DNA of 64,000 bases from Roseomonas sp. (GCA_020249285.1 JADCFX010000035.1:101227-165226), one strand, 5' to 3'. Shown: positions 25,677-34,797, counted from the stretch's first letter. Notes: a model not told the origin generated them from the sequence alone. Made by a program: numbers and translations.

Positions 25677-26813
25677 TCACCGCGGCTGTTCCTCCGCGAT
25701 GGCGGCGATTGTGCGGGTCAGGATCTTGATCTCATTGCGGATGTCATTGGTGGATTGCGCGCGGCCCTGCCCCGCTTCTTCCACCAACCGCGCCATATAG
25801 ATTTCCAGATTGCGCAAATGCCCGCGCATCGCTTCTGTCTCGGTCCGGTCCGCCTGGCTTTCCGCGAGCCTTGTCATGGCCGGCGCCAGCCCATCCTGCG
25901 CATCGGCAATGCGGCGCATCAGCGTGTTATTGGCGCGCATCTGTTCGGTCAGCACGGTCATGCGTTCGGTCAGCGTCATCAGCGCCTGGGATGTGGCGGC
26001 GCGGCCATCCTCACCACGCGCGATGGTGGATTGCAGGGTTTCCAGATTCTCGGCGGTCTGCTCAAGCAATGCCTGGACATAGGCGGGCACGCTGCCCTCC
26101 CCTTCCTGACCCAGAATGCCGGAGGAAAGCCGCGTGAGCCCGGCCAGCCATTCTTCCAGATCATTGAAGAAGCGGTTCTGCGCCTGCCCTGCCGTCAGGT
26201 CCAAAAACCCCACCACCAAAGCGCCGGCAAGGCCCAGCATGGAAGCCGAAAACGCCGTGCCCATCCCCTGCAAGGGCTTGGCAAGCCCTGTCTTCAATTG
26301 CTCAAACAACACATTCAAATCGCCGGAGCCGACCGACATGCCCCCGATCACATCGGCAATGGACGCAATGGTCAGCAGCAGCCCCCAGAAAGTGCCAAGC
26401 AGGCCCAGGAAAATCAGCAGGCCGGTGACGTAGCGCGAAAGCTCTCGCCGTTCATCCAGCCGCGATTGCAGTCCATCAAGCACGCTCCGCATCGCGGAGG
26501 CTGAGAGCGAAACGCGGTCATTCCGCCGGCCTGACAGCATGGAAACCATCGGCGCCAGCAAGCGCGGCTGGCGGGCGGAAAGCCCATCCTTGGGCGCGCG
26601 GAAGCCTTCCACCCAGGCCACTTCGCGCCTGAGCGAGAGCACCTGGTCGAAGCACATGCCAATGCCAAACAGCAGCACGGCCAGGATCACGCCGTTCAGC
26701 AGCGGATTGGCCTGAAAGGCATGGATCAAATCCGGGGCCAGCATGGCGGAAATGCCACCCACCGCTGCCAGGAAAACCACCATACGCCAGAGATAGATCG
26801 TTGGCTGGGTCAT
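25677..26813 (-). CDS. MotA/TolQ/ExbB-like proton channel protein
   Basis: The 378-residue membrane protein has helices near residues 9-28 and 38-58, then a cytoplasmic loop, then the conserved pair: VTGLLIFLGLLGTFWGLLLTI and MGTAFSASMLGLAGALVVGFLDL. The G-L-L-G-T-F-x-G and T-A-F-x-x-S-x-x-G-L patterns are the channel-lining signatures of the ExbB/TolQ/MotA family. The C-terminal about 150 residues are a predicted cytoplasmic coiled coil. Together with the downstream MotB/OmpA-like protein it should form a proton-powered rotary or pulling complex in the inner membrane. Its start overlaps the small OmpA-like gene by four bases. Confidence 0.85.
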   Translation of the reverse strand: MTQPTIYLWRMVVFLAAVGGISAMLAPDLIHAFQANPLLNGVILAVLLFGIGMCFDQVLSLRREVAWVEGFRAPKDGLSARQPRLLAPMVSMLSGRRNDRVSLSASAMRSVLDGLQSRLDERRELSRYVTGLLIFLGLLGTFWGLLLTIASIADVIGGMSVGSGDLNVLFEQLKTGLAKPLQGMGTAFSASMLGLAGALVVGFLDLTAGQAQNRFFNDLEEWLAGLTRLSSGILGQEGEGSVPAYVQALLEQTAENLETLQSTIARGEDGRAATSQALMTLTERMTVLTEQMRANNTLMRRIADAQDGLAPAMTRLAESQADRTETEAMRGHLRNLEIYMARLVEEAGQGRAQSTNDIRNEIKILTRTIAAIAEEQPR

Positions 26814-27349
26814 GAGCGCCGTGCCTCCGTATTCGGGCTTGCCACGCCGGGGGGCAGGATGTCCACCGCATCTTGCGGGGCGGACAGGCGGCCAAGCGGG
26901 CGCAGGTCAATCCGTGTCGGCGTCAGCCCGCCCGCGACCAAGGCTGACTTCACCGCCTGGGCGCGCGCCAGGCTGAGCCGCCTTGCGGCCGAGACATCAT
27001 CCGCCGGGCCTGCCACCTGGGCTTCCACCGTGATCCTACCTTGGGGTAGGACAGCCAGGTCGCGGCCAAGCGCCTGCACGGCGGCGGTTTGCGCGGCGGT
27101 CAGCTCAGTGCCCGTCATGCGTAGGCGAAAGCCACCCTGGGGCAGCGTTTGCAGGCCCGGCAAAGGCCCAGCCACGGCCTGCGGCGTTTGCGGGCGAAGC
27201 GGCGTCAATTGCACGGGCGGTGGCGGAGCGGGGGCGGGGTCTGGCGGTAGCGCCTGGTCATTTGATTGCGCCCATGCGGACAAGCCCAGCAAGCCAAAGC
27301 CCGCCGTCAAGGCAGCCCGCCTGGAAAGCTGAGCCCTTTCCTTGGTCAT
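26810..27349 (-). CDS. Exported OmpA-like domain protein
   Basis: The 179-residue protein has a signal sequence (RAALTAGFGLLGLSAWAQS) with SRRAAL ahead of the hydrophobic core, which may be a weak twin-arginine signal or simply basic residues before a Sec signal. A proline-rich linker (PPDPAPAPPPPVQLTPLRP) follows. The C-terminal about 100 residues resemble an OmpA/Pal fold: ALGRDLAVLPQGRITVEAQVAGPADDVS, then SLARAQAVKSALVAGGLTPTRIDLRPLG. It likely sits in the periplasm on peptidoglycan. It overlaps the inositol-phosphatase-like gene upstream and the channel gene downstream, four bases each. Confidence 0.75.
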   Translation of the reverse strand: MTKERAQLSRRAALTAGFGLLGLSAWAQSNDQALPPDPAPAPPPPVQLTPLRPQTPQAVAGPLPGLQTLPQGGFRLRMTGTELTAAQTAAVQALGRDLAVLPQGRITVEAQVAGPADDVSAARRLSLARAQAVKSALVAGGLTPTRIDLRPLGRLSAPQDAVDILPPGVASPNTEARRS

Positions 27350-28194
27350 TCCGCCGCCTGATGCGCCTTTACGGCGGCGATGCCCTCGGCCACCACTTCC
27401 CGCAGCTTGGGCTGCAAGGTCGGATTGCCGCAGACCACCATGCCCGATGGGTAGGGGTCATTGCCATCCGGGTCACTCACGAAACCGCCGGCTTCGCGCA
27501 CCAACACCAGCCCGGCGGCGATATCCCAGGGCTTCAGCCCCAATTCCCAGAACCCATCATACCGCCCCGCCGCCACCCAGGCGAGGTCAAGCGCCGCCGC
27601 GCCAAAGCGCCTGACGCCGGCCACTTGCGGCATGAGCTTATGCAGCGTTGCGCTAAATTCCGCCTTGCGTGCCACGCCGCCGAAGGGGATGCCGGTGGCG
27701 AAAAGTGCCTCCCGCATGTCCTTCCGGCCAGAAACCCGCAGGCGCTTGTCGTTCAGAAAGGCGCCCACACCCTTTTCGGCCCAGAACATCTCGTCCGAAG
27801 CCGGGTTATAGATGACGCCCGCGACCAATTCGGTCTTATCGGCAGCGATGCGTTTTTCCACGCCGACGCTGATCGCCCAATGGGGAATGCCATGCAGGAA
27901 ATTGGTCGTGCCATCCAAGGGGTCCACCACCCAGCGCCATTCCCAATCATCACCGCCCGACGCCCCCGATTCTTCCATCAGAAAGGCAAAGCCGGGGCGG
28001 GCCTTGGACAATTCCTCCTTGAGCGTCTGTTCAGCGCGGAGATCGGCGGTGGAGACGAAATCGGATGGCCCCTTCACGCTGACCTGAAGCTGCTCCACCT
28101 CACCAAAATCACGCAGCAAACGGCGGCCAGCCTTCTGTACGGCAGCGGTCACAACCTGCAAGGCCGGGGAAAGGCGGGCGGAAAGCGGGGGCAT
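27346..28194 (-). CDS. suhB: Inositol monophosphatase family protein (SuhB-like)
   Basis: The 282-residue enzyme has the metal-binding motifs of the inositol-monophosphatase superfamily: the FLMEESGASG element, WVVDPLDGTTNFLHGIP and, near the end, ELGLKPWDIAAGLVLVREAGG. It hydrolyses inositol phosphates or related sugar or nucleotide phosphates using Mg2+; SuhB-type proteins also act in rRNA antitermination in some bacteria. The ATG at 28194 is preceded by TGAGGA; a TTG 15 bases upstream was rejected. It is the first gene of a four-gene run with the OmpA/ExbB/MotB-like genes, each overlapping or nearly so. Confidence 0.88.
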   Translation of the reverse strand: MPPLSARLSPALQVVTAAVQKAGRRLLRDFGEVEQLQVSVKGPSDFVSTADLRAEQTLKEELSKARPGFAFLMEESGASGGDDWEWRWVVDPLDGTTNFLHGIPHWAISVGVEKRIAADKTELVAGVIYNPASDEMFWAEKGVGAFLNDKRLRVSGRKDMREALFATGIPFGGVARKAEFSATLHKLMPQVAGVRRFGAAALDLAWVAAGRYDGFWELGLKPWDIAAGLVLVREAGGFVSDPDGNDPYPSGMVVCGNPTLQPKLREVVAEGIAAVKAHQAAE

Positions 28195-28263
28195 GATACA
28201 AGTCCTCAAACATCAAAAGCGCAATTTGGGGGTTAACGCAGAAACGCAGAAAGGGAAACGCCC

Positions 28264-28298
28264 AAAGAAAAAGCCGGCCCCACTTGCATAGGGCCGGC
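28264..28298 (-). terminator. Rho-independent terminator after tctA
   Basis: On the minus strand an 8-bp GC stem, GCCGGCCC and GGGCCGGC around a ten-base loop, is followed directly by TTTTTCTTT. This is a textbook intrinsic terminator. It ends the tctCBA transcript 25 bp after the tctA stop and separates it from the suhB-led operon. Confidence 0.85.
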
Positions 28299-28322
28299 CT
28301 GATTGGGTGGCTGGCGCAGTCG

Positions 28323-29822
28323 CTATTCCTGCAACGCCTTATCCTTGCCCTTGCGGATATTGGGAAGAAGCATCGCGATCAAAGCGATGGCGCCAATCGC
28401 CAGCATGGTGGCGCTAATCGGGCGCTGGACAAACACCATGACGTCACCGCGCGAAAGCAGCATGGCGCGGCGCAGATGCTCTTCCATCATCGGCCCCAAT
28501 ACGAAGCCAATCAGCATCGGCGCCGGTTCCAGCCGCAGCTTGGAACAAAGGTAGCCGAACAGGCCGAAGAACACGGTCTGATACACGTCAAAAACATTGT
28601 TCTGCAGCGAATAGACGCCGATCGCGCAGAAGATCAGGATCGAAGGATACATATGGCGATAGGGAATCGCCAGCAGCTTCACCCAAAGCCCGATCATCGG
28701 CAGGTTGATGACCAGCAGCATGAGGTTACCAATCCACATGGACGCGATCAGACCCCAGAACAGGTCAGGCTGCGCTTCCACCATGCGCGGACCCGGCTGG
28801 ATGCCCTGAATGATCAGCGCGCCCACCATCAGTGCCATCACCGCATTGGCCGGAATGCCAAGCGTCAGCAACGGAATGAAGGAGGTTTGTGACGCAGCGT
28901 TATTGGCCGATTCCGGCCCCGCCACGCCTTCAATGGCGCCGGTGCCGAATTCATGCCGGCCCTTGGAGACCTTGCGTTCCATCATGTAGGAACCGAAGGA
29001 AGCCAGCGCAGCGCCGCCGCCCGGCAGAATGCCAAGCAAGCTGCCCACCGTGGTGCCGCGCAGCACGGCTGGGATGGACCGCCTTACTTCTTCGCGCGTC
29101 ATCATCAGGCTGCCGACCTTGCCGGACATGACGGTGCGCGCTTCGGGCTTTTCCAAGTTCAGGATGATTTCAGCGATACCAAACATGCCCATGGCGATGG
29201 ACACAAAGCCAATGCCATCGGAAAGTTCAGGAATGCCAAAGGTGAAGCGCTGCTGGCCGGTTTGCACATCCGTACCCACCAGGCCGAGCGCCACGCCGAA
29301 CACCACCATGCCGATGGACTTTATCACCGACCCCTGCGCCAGCACGGCCGAGATAATCAGGCCAAGCAGCATGAGAGAGAAGTAATCCGCCGGCCCAAAG
29401 GACAGCGCAACCGAGGTGAGCAGCGGCCCGGAAGCCGCGACCAGCACGGTGGAAACGCAGCCCGCAAAGAAGGATGCCAAGGCCGCAATTGTCAACGCGG
29501 CGCCAGCACGCCCGCGCCGGGCCATCTTATAGCCTTCAAGCGTTGTGACGACCGAACTGACCTCCCCCGGTAAGTTCAGCAGAATGGCCGTGGTGGAACC
29601 ACCATACTGGGCGCCATAGTAAATCCCGGCCAGCATGATGATGGCCGTCGTGGCCGGCTGACCAAAGGTGATCGGCAGCAGCAACGAAATTGTGGCAACC
29701 GGGCCAATGCCTGGCAAAACGCCAATTGCCGTGCCGATGATGCATCCGATCAGGCAGAACAGCAGGTTGTTGAAGGTTAGCGCAACGCCTAAGCCATGCG
29801 CGAGATTGGCCATAAGATCCAT
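28323..29822 (-). CDS. tctA: Tripartite tricarboxylate transporter, large permease subunit
   Basis: The 499-residue inner-membrane protein has about twelve helices and the TctA hallmarks [37 protein letters not shown] and the second-half repeat [24 protein letters not shown] with [31 protein letters not shown]. It forms the channel for sodium- or proton-driven uptake of citrate-like di- and tricarboxylates delivered by a Bug-type binding protein. It is the last gene of tctCBA, 18 bp after tctB, and is followed by a clear terminator. The true substrate depends on the binding protein. Confidence 0.95.
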   Translation of the reverse strand: MDLMANLAHGLGVALTFNNLLFCLIGCIIGTAIGVLPGIGPVATISLLLPITFGQPATTAIIMLAGIYYGAQYGGSTTAILLNLPGEVSSVVTTLEGYKMARRGRAGAALTIAALASFFAGCVSTVLVAASGPLLTSVALSFGPADYFSLMLLGLIISAVLAQGSVIKSIGMVVFGVALGLVGTDVQTGQQRFTFGIPELSDGIGFVSIAMGMFGIAEIILNLEKPEARTVMSGKVGSLMMTREEVRRSIPAVLRGTTVGSLLGILPGGGAALASFGSYMMERKVSKGRHEFGTGAIEGVAGPESANNAASQTSFIPLLTLGIPANAVMALMVGALIIQGIQPGPRMVEAQPDLFWGLIASMWIGNLMLLVINLPMIGLWVKLLAIPYRHMYPSILIFCAIGVYSLQNNVFDVYQTVFFGLFGYLCSKLRLEPAPMLIGFVLGPMMEEHLRRAMLLSRGDVMVFVQRPISATMLAIGAIALIAMLLPNIRKGKDKALQE

Positions 29823-29840
29823 GGTGCTTTGCCTTCCCGA

Positions 29841-30443
29841 TCAGAGCTGCGGCCAGAGCGGCACGCGGATATCCAGATAGCGAATGAAGATACCCCAGCA
29901 GAGCGCACAGAGAAAAGCGATCAACCCGGCAACGCCCAAAGGCCGTTCCAGATGTTCCCTATCCGCGAATGCAGCGCAGATCACCGTGACGATGATAGCG
30001 ACCAGAAAGCCCAGCGGTTCAAGCGCAAGGCCGAATAGCGTGAAGGCGGCACTCGGCAGGAAAAGCGCGCGCCATCCGGGCGGCACCGCGGCCACAAGAC
30101 ATCCAACGAACATGCCGATGCCAAGTGCATTCCAGCCCGCAGATGGGAAGCCCGGAATGCGCGCGGCGATCATGCCAGCAACGACACCCGCGACAGCCCC
30201 AGCGATCAGGAAGCCGATTTCGGCGGATGACCATTTCGCCAGCGGATCAGGCCCATTGAATAGGCCGCCCGCAAGAACGAGTGATCCAAGCCCAATCAGC
30301 AGCCAGAAGGTCAGCATGGGCATATAGCCTGGCCCCATGCGCCGCGCTGTTCCAAGATTATGATCCTGGTTGAGCCAGAGGCCAATGACAGCAAAGGCGA
30401 TGAACAGCCCCGCCGACAGCAAATCTTTCGTATTAAGTTTCAT
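29841..30443 (-). CDS. tctB: Tripartite tricarboxylate transporter, small subunit TctB
   Basis: A 200-residue protein with four or five hydrophobic helices, starting LLSAGLFIAFAVIGLWLNQDHNLGTARRMGPGYMPMLTFWLLI. The RRMGPGYMP segment after the first helix is typical for the small TctB subunit, which is essential for transport but poorly conserved otherwise. It lies between tctC and tctA on the minus strand. A 176-bp gap to tctC containing a hairpin probably allows unequal expression of the binding protein and the membrane subunits. Confidence 0.9.
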   Translation of the reverse strand: MKLNTKDLLSAGLFIAFAVIGLWLNQDHNLGTARRMGPGYMPMLTFWLLIGLGSLVLAGGLFNGPDPLAKWSSAEIGFLIAGAVAGVVAGMIAARIPGFPSAGWNALGIGMFVGCLVAAVPPGWRALFLPSAAFTLFGLALEPLGFLVAIIVTVICAAFADREHLERPLGVAGLIAFLCALCWGIFIRYLDIRVPLWPQL

Positions 30444-30584
30444 GCCCGTCTTCCACCCTGTCTTGACCCTTCGGGTCAGCCTTGCCCCCAGGCCTTTCGG
30501 CCCTATTGCGACTTAGATCGTGCTACCATCACCTTCGTTCATGTGACACGCCCTAAGCCCTTATTTCATCGCATTTTTCACGCC

Positions 30585-30604
30585 GCCAAGTGACTTCACT
30601 TGGC
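30585..30604 (-). promoter_or_regulatory. Hairpin between tctC and tctB, possible processing or attenuation site
   Basis: A perfect 8-bp inverted repeat, GCCAAGTG and CACTTGGC around a four-base loop, lies 15 bp after the tctC stop on the transcribed strand. No T run follows, so it is unlikely to be a full terminator. Hairpins in this position often protect the upstream message and lower expression of downstream membrane subunits. The remaining part of the 176-bp gap shows nothing else I can name. Confidence 0.45.
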
Positions 30605-30619
30605 TAGAAAATGCTCCAC

Positions 30620-31597
30620 TCAATCCGCCGTCGCGCCGGCAGCCTGCACCAAGGGCGCCCATTTGGCCACCTCCCTAATGATGAAGCTGTTGTAATCCGC
30701 CGCCGAGTAGGTGCCTGGCGTGCCGCCAAGCTCTGCAAAGCGATTCCTGATCTCGGCGGTTTGCAGCAGCGCCAGCACGTCCCGGTTCAACCTTGCAATG
30801 ATCGGCGCAGGCGTGCCCGCCGGCGCGGATAGCCCGAACCAGGAATCGGATTCCAACGGGAAGCCCTGTTCCCGGAAGGTCGGCACATCCGGGAAGGAAG
30901 GATGCCGCTCAGCCGAGCACATGCCCACCGCAATCACCGACCCTTGTTTGATATGCGATGCTGCGGAAGGCAGGCTATCTGACATCATCGGCACCTGGCC
31001 CGCGATCACCGCCTGCATGGCCGGCCCTGCGCCACGGAAGGGCACATGGGTGATTTCCGTGCCGATCTGGCGGCTCATTTGCACCACCAAAAGATGGTTG
31101 GATGACCCAGCGCCCGAGGTCGCCACTTGCAAGCCCCCCGCGCTTTTCGCGCGCGCCGCGACATCGGCCATGGTACGAATGCCGGCGCGCGGATTGGCGA
31201 CCCAAACCGTGGGGTTGCTGACCACCAGCGCAATATGGGCGAAATCCTTCACCGGGTCATAGCGCACCTTGCTGCCATAGACGGCAGGGCTGATCGCATG
31301 GCTCGCGATATTGGACATGACCAGGGTATAGCCATCGGGCGCGGCGCGGGCGACGGTTTCACTGCCCAGCGTGGCGCCGGCACCGGCGCGATTTTCCACC
31401 ACAATGGAAACGCCCAGCTTTTCCTGAAGGCCCGCGGCAATCAGGCGCGCGACCAAATCCGTTGTTCCGCCGGGCGCGAAAGGCACCACCAGGCGGATGG
31501 ATTGGGATGGCCAAGCCCCTTGCGCATGCGTGCCCATCGCCAAAAGCGGCGACGCGCCCATACCCAATACGACGCTGCGGCGTGCAACGCTCCTCAT
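30620..31597 (-). CDS. tctC: Tripartite tricarboxylate transporter substrate-binding protein (Bug family)
   Basis: The 325-residue protein has a signal sequence with an RR pair (RSVARRSVVLGMGASPLLAMGTHAQG) and then the Bug/TctC core: IRLVVPFAPGGTTDLVARLIAAGL, VENRAGAGATLGSETVARAAPDGYTL, and the later THVPFRGAGPAMQAVIAGQV and PAGTPAPIIARLN. Such periplasmic proteins capture carboxylates, nicotinate and other anions for the TctAB permease. The ligand cannot be named. It begins divergently, 138 bp from the M20 amidohydrolase operon, so transport and hydrolysis may be linked. Confidence 0.92.
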   Translation of the reverse strand: MRSVARRSVVLGMGASPLLAMGTHAQGAWPSQSIRLVVPFAPGGTTDLVARLIAAGLQEKLGVSIVVENRAGAGATLGSETVARAAPDGYTLVMSNIASHAISPAVYGSKVRYDPVKDFAHIALVVSNPTVWVANPRAGIRTMADVAARAKSAGGLQVATSGAGSSNHLLVVQMSRQIGTEITHVPFRGAGPAMQAVIAGQVPMMSDSLPSAASHIKQGSVIAVGMCSAERHPSFPDVPTFREQGFPLESDSWFGLSAPAGTPAPIIARLNRDVLALLQTAEIRNRFAELGGTPGTYSAADYNSFIIREVAKWAPLVQAAGATAD

Positions 31598-31735
31598 TCG
31601 TTGGCCCCCATTTTTATGGCTTTTCTATTGCATGGCAGCGAAGCCTCGGCAAGCGAGGGTCGCGCAAGCCTTGCCTCGGCCAACGCCAGGGCCGATCATC
31701 CCCGGGAAACTCAAGCCCCCAAAGGGAACCGCCCC

Positions 31736-32926
31736 ATGCCGCCCGCCGAACGCCTGCCGAATGACCCCGAAACCCGCATCCGCGAAGCGACCGAGGCCGT
31801 GGCCCCGCGGCTGATTGAAATCCGCCGCGATATCCATACGCATCCGGAATTGGCCTTTCAGGAAACCCGCACCGCCGGGATTGTGGCGGCGGAATTGACG
31901 CGCCTTGGCCTCGCTCCGCGCACGGGCATTGGCCGCACCGGGGTGGTCGCCGAAATCAGGGGTGGGCGCCCCGGCCCCACGCTTGCCATCCGCGCCGATA
32001 TGGATGCGCTGCCGATCCATGAGGAAACGGCTTTGCCCTTCGCGAGTGAAATCGCCGGGCAGATGCATGCTTGTGGGCATGACATTCATACCTCCACCCT
32101 TTTGGGTGTGGCGGCGGTGCTGAAGGATTTGGCGCCGCAGCTTGCCGGGACCGTCAGGCTGATCTTCCAGCCGGCGGAAGAAGTGCTGGAAGGGGCAGCC
32201 GCCATGATCGCCGATGGCGCGGCGGATGGCATTGATATGGCGATTGGCTTTCACAACCACCCGGATATGCCGGTGGGCAGCTTCGGCTATGTGCGCGGCG
32301 CCTGCTTGGCGGCGTCTGACCGGTTTGACCTGATCATTCAGGGCAAATCCGGCCATGCCGCACATCCTTACGCGGCAATTGACCCCGTCGTGGCGGCGGC
32401 GGCCTTTGTGCAGGAAGCGCAAACCGTGGTCAGTCGGGAAATCAAGCCGCTGCATCCGGCCGTGGTCACTATCGGGCAATTTGTGGGGGGCACCACCTAC
32501 AACATCATCCCCGAACGCGTGCATCTGAAGGGCACGGTGCGCACGCTGCATCATGAATCGCGCGATATCGCGGAAGCGGCCTTGCGGCGGCTCGCCCAGG
32601 GAATCGGCGTTTCCATGCGCGTGAAGACGGAAATGAATTACGTCCGCAAAGTCCCTCCGCTGGTGAATGATGACCGCGTGCTGGACCCGGTGATTGCCGC
32701 GGTGCGCCGGCAAATGGGCGATGTGATCAGCGAAGGCGAAGCCTCCATGGGCGCTGAGGATTTTGCGGAATTCGCCGCCGTGGCGCCTTCCTTCCAGCTA
32801 CGCATCGGTTCCGGCCAACCAGGCCGCGATGACCGGCTGCATAATGCCTTCTACCAACCTGATGAGCGCAGCATCGGCCTGGGCGTGCAGGCGCTATCCC
32901 GCGCCGCTTTGGATTTACTGGCATGA
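31736..32926 (+). CDS. M20 family amidohydrolase (hippurate hydrolase / N-acyl amino acid deacylase type)
   Basis: The 396-residue enzyme shows the M20D metal site: IRADMDALPIHEETALPFASEIAGQMHACGHDIHTSTLLG with the D-M-D-A and H-A-C-G-H-D-x-H-T motifs, FQPAEEVLEGAAAMI, then GKSGHAAHPYAAIDPV in the lid domain and SMGAEDFAEFA near the end. It hydrolyses an amide bond of an N-acylated amino acid or similar compound. The open frame extends upstream into the tctC region, but the ATG at 31736 has AAAGGG before it and fits the family. It overlaps the creatininase-like gene by four bases. Confidence 0.92.
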   Translation: MPPAERLPNDPETRIREATEAVAPRLIEIRRDIHTHPELAFQETRTAGIVAAELTRLGLAPRTGIGRTGVVAEIRGGRPGPTLAIRADMDALPIHEETALPFASEIAGQMHACGHDIHTSTLLGVAAVLKDLAPQLAGTVRLIFQPAEEVLEGAAAMIADGAADGIDMAIGFHNHPDMPVGSFGYVRGACLAASDRFDLIIQGKSGHAAHPYAAIDPVVAAAAFVQEAQTVVSREIKPLHPAVVTIGQFVGGTTYNIIPERVHLKGTVRTLHHESRDIAEAALRRLAQGIGVSMRVKTEMNYVRKVPPLVNDDRVLDPVIAAVRRQMGDVISEGEASMGAEDFAEFAAVAPSFQLRIGSGQPGRDDRLHNAFYQPDERSIGLGVQALSRAALDLLA

Positions 32927-33714
32927 GCACGCATCGCATCGCGGAATTGACCGCGCCTGAGGTTGCTTCGCGCTTCGCCGCCGGCGCCGTGGCCATCCTG
33001 CCCATGGGCAGCCTGGAAACCCATGGCCCGGCCTTGCCCATGGGCGATTATTTGGTCGCCGAGGAAATCGCCTGCCGCATTGCTGCGGCCGCTTACGCCA
33101 AAGGCGCGGATGCGCTGGTGGCCCCCGCCATCCCCTTTGGCGGGGAGGATTTCTTCGCCGGTGTCGCGGGTGGCATCACGCTTTCGGTTGCGACGCTGAC
33201 CGCCGTGATCGAGGAGATGGCTGAAGCCTTCATCAAGATCGGCACGCGGCGTATCATGATTGTGAATGGTCATGCCGGAACCATCGCGCCCGCCGATGCC
33301 GCCGCGCGCAGCATGCGCCATCGGCATGGTGTGATCATTCCGGCGCTGCATCTCTGGCGGGAAGCGGGGAGGCTGCATGGCGAATTGGGCGGGCAGCCCA
33401 TCACCTTCGGGCATGGCGGAGACCCGGTTGCATCTGTGACGATGGCGCTGAAGCCTGAATTATGCCGCCCGGAAGCGGCGCGCCCGCGTGACGCCACCGG
33501 GCCCTATCTGGGCGTACCGCCCACGGGCTTTGGCGCCATTCGCGCCCATGGTGTGGAATTCGCCGTGCCGATGTGGGTGGAGGAAGTGGCCCCCGGAGGC
33601 GTCGCCGCACCCGACCCGCGCGGGGCCAATGCGGCGCATGGCGCGCGGATTGTGGAACAGCTTGTCGCCGCCGGTGCTTCCATCTGCGCGCAACTGCGCG
33701 ACCACGCGCCGTGA
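32923..33714 (+). CDS. Creatininase family protein
   Basis: The 263-residue protein contains AILPMGSLETHGPALPMGDYLVAEEIA with the E-x-H and D metal ligands, APAIPFGGEDFFAGVAGGITLS, MIVNGHAGTIAP and HLWREAG-type sequence, all typical of creatininase/creatinine amidohydrolase-like proteins. Members open cyclic amides such as creatinine, or act on N-formyl or mycofactocin-related substrates. Here the typical N-G-H-G-G-N motif is altered to NGHAGTI, so the exact reaction is uncertain. It overlaps the amidohydrolase upstream (ATGA) and the reductase downstream (GTGA). Confidence 0.85.
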   Translation: MSTHRIAELTAPEVASRFAAGAVAILPMGSLETHGPALPMGDYLVAEEIACRIAAAAYAKGADALVAPAIPFGGEDFFAGVAGGITLSVATLTAVIEEMAEAFIKIGTRRIMIVNGHAGTIAPADAAARSMRHRHGVIIPALHLWREAGRLHGELGGQPITFGHGGDPVASVTMALKPELCRPEAARPRDATGPYLGVPPTGFGAIRAHGVEFAVPMWVEEVAPGGVAAPDPRGANAAHGARIVEQLVAAGASICAQLRDHAP

Positions 33715-34691
33715 AGCGCATTTGCGTCTATGGCGCGGGTGCCATTGGCGCGCATCTGGCGGCGCGCCTTGCGGCGGCGGGGGCAGAGGTCAGCGTCATT
33801 GCGCGCGGCGCCCATCTGGCCGCGATGCAGGCGCGGGGCATCACGCTACGCACGGCAGAGGGCGACCAGACCTATCCGGTGCAAGCAGCCGAAAACGCCG
33901 CCGAGATCGGCCCGGTGGACGCGGTGCTGGTCACGGTAAAGGCGCCCGCCTTGCCCGCGGTGGCGGCGGGCATCGCGCCTTTGCTTGGCTCCGATACGCC
34001 GGTTGCCTTCATCATGAATGGCATTCCCTGGTGGTATTTCGATGGCATTGGCGGCGCCTTGGAAGGCAAGCGCCTGCCGGTGCTGGACCCGAATGACGCG
34101 CTGCGCTGCGCCATTGGCGTAGAGCGCGCCATTGGCGGCGTGATCTATGCCGCGAGTGCCGTGGTCGCACCTGGCATTGTCACCTCGGAACACGCCGATC
34201 TGAAGCTTTTTCTGGGCGAGCCAGGGGGCGTGATTTCCCCGCGTGCCCAAGCGCTGGCGGGGCTGCTGGGTGCGGGCGGCATGCCGACCGAGGCGGTGGG
34301 CAATATCCGCCATCGCATTTGGGGCAAGCTGCTTGGCAATATGGTCGTGGGGCCGCTTTGCCTGCTCTCCCGCCAGGATATGAGGGCAACGCTGGCAGAC
34401 CCCGCGATTTTCGAAGCGGGTGTGCGCATTTCCGATGAGGGTACAGCGTTGGCGCGCGCCCTTGGGCATGATTTGAAAGTGCCCGGCGAAGTGCGCATGC
34501 GCCGCTTTGGGGAGACCGCACATAAACCTTCCATCCTGCAGGATCTGGAACTTGGCAGGCCGATGGAAATTGACGCGCTTTTCACCGCGCCCTTGCAGCT
34601 TAGCCAGGCTTTGGGCGTGCCCATGCCGCATTTCGCGCTGATGGTGGCACTGGCAACACAAGCCGCGCGGGTGGCGGGGCTTTACCGGTAA
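33711..34691 (+). CDS. Ketopantoate reductase-like (ApbA/PanE) oxidoreductase
   Basis: The 326-residue protein starts with GTG overlapping the creatininase-like stop (GTGA), directly followed by the Rossmann motif ICVYGAGAIGAHLAARLAAAG. LVTVKAPALPAVAAGIAPLL, AFIMNGIPWWYFDGIGG and RHRIWGKLLGNMVVGPLCLLSRQDM are the characteristic elements of the ApbA/PanE family, the latter with the lysine and asparagine of the active site. In pantothenate synthesis the enzyme reduces ketopantoate, but the many paralogues in catabolic operons reduce other 2-oxo acids or imines. Its place after an amidohydrolase and a creatininase suggests such a catabolic role here. Confidence 0.88.
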   Translation: MKRICVYGAGAIGAHLAARLAAAGAEVSVIARGAHLAAMQARGITLRTAEGDQTYPVQAAENAAEIGPVDAVLVTVKAPALPAVAAGIAPLLGSDTPVAFIMNGIPWWYFDGIGGALEGKRLPVLDPNDALRCAIGVERAIGGVIYAASAVVAPGIVTSEHADLKLFLGEPGGVISPRAQALAGLLGAGGMPTEAVGNIRHRIWGKLLGNMVVGPLCLLSRQDMRATLADPAIFEAGVRISDEGTALARALGHDLKVPGEVRMRRFGETAHKPSILQDLELGRPMEIDALFTAPLQLSQALGVPMPHFALMVALATQAARVAGLYR

Positions 34692-34797
34692 GGCCATGCC
34701 CGGCACGCTGCGCACAGCTTCGGGACGGGTCCGCCATGCACGGACCGGGGCACCCCGTTAGCAAAGAGTTTTGAAACAACAAAAAGGATCAAACGCC

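Noticed and set aside
24241..27349. Zorya-type anti-phage system (ExbB/MotA-like plus OmpA/MotB-like pair)
   Set aside because: The gene pair resembles ZorA/ZorB in general design, but no ZorC, helicase ZorD or nuclease ZorE is adjacent, and the operon begins with a SuhB-like enzyme. The arrangement fits a housekeeping envelope motor better.
30444..30619. A small gene between tctC and tctB
   Set aside because: No frame with a ribosome site and protein-like composition; the gap contains a hairpin and sequence that looks like leader.
31127..31735. N-terminal 203-codon extension of the M20 amidohydrolase
   Set aside because: This part of the frame lies opposite tctC, lacks family similarity, and the ATG at 31736 has its own ribosome site.
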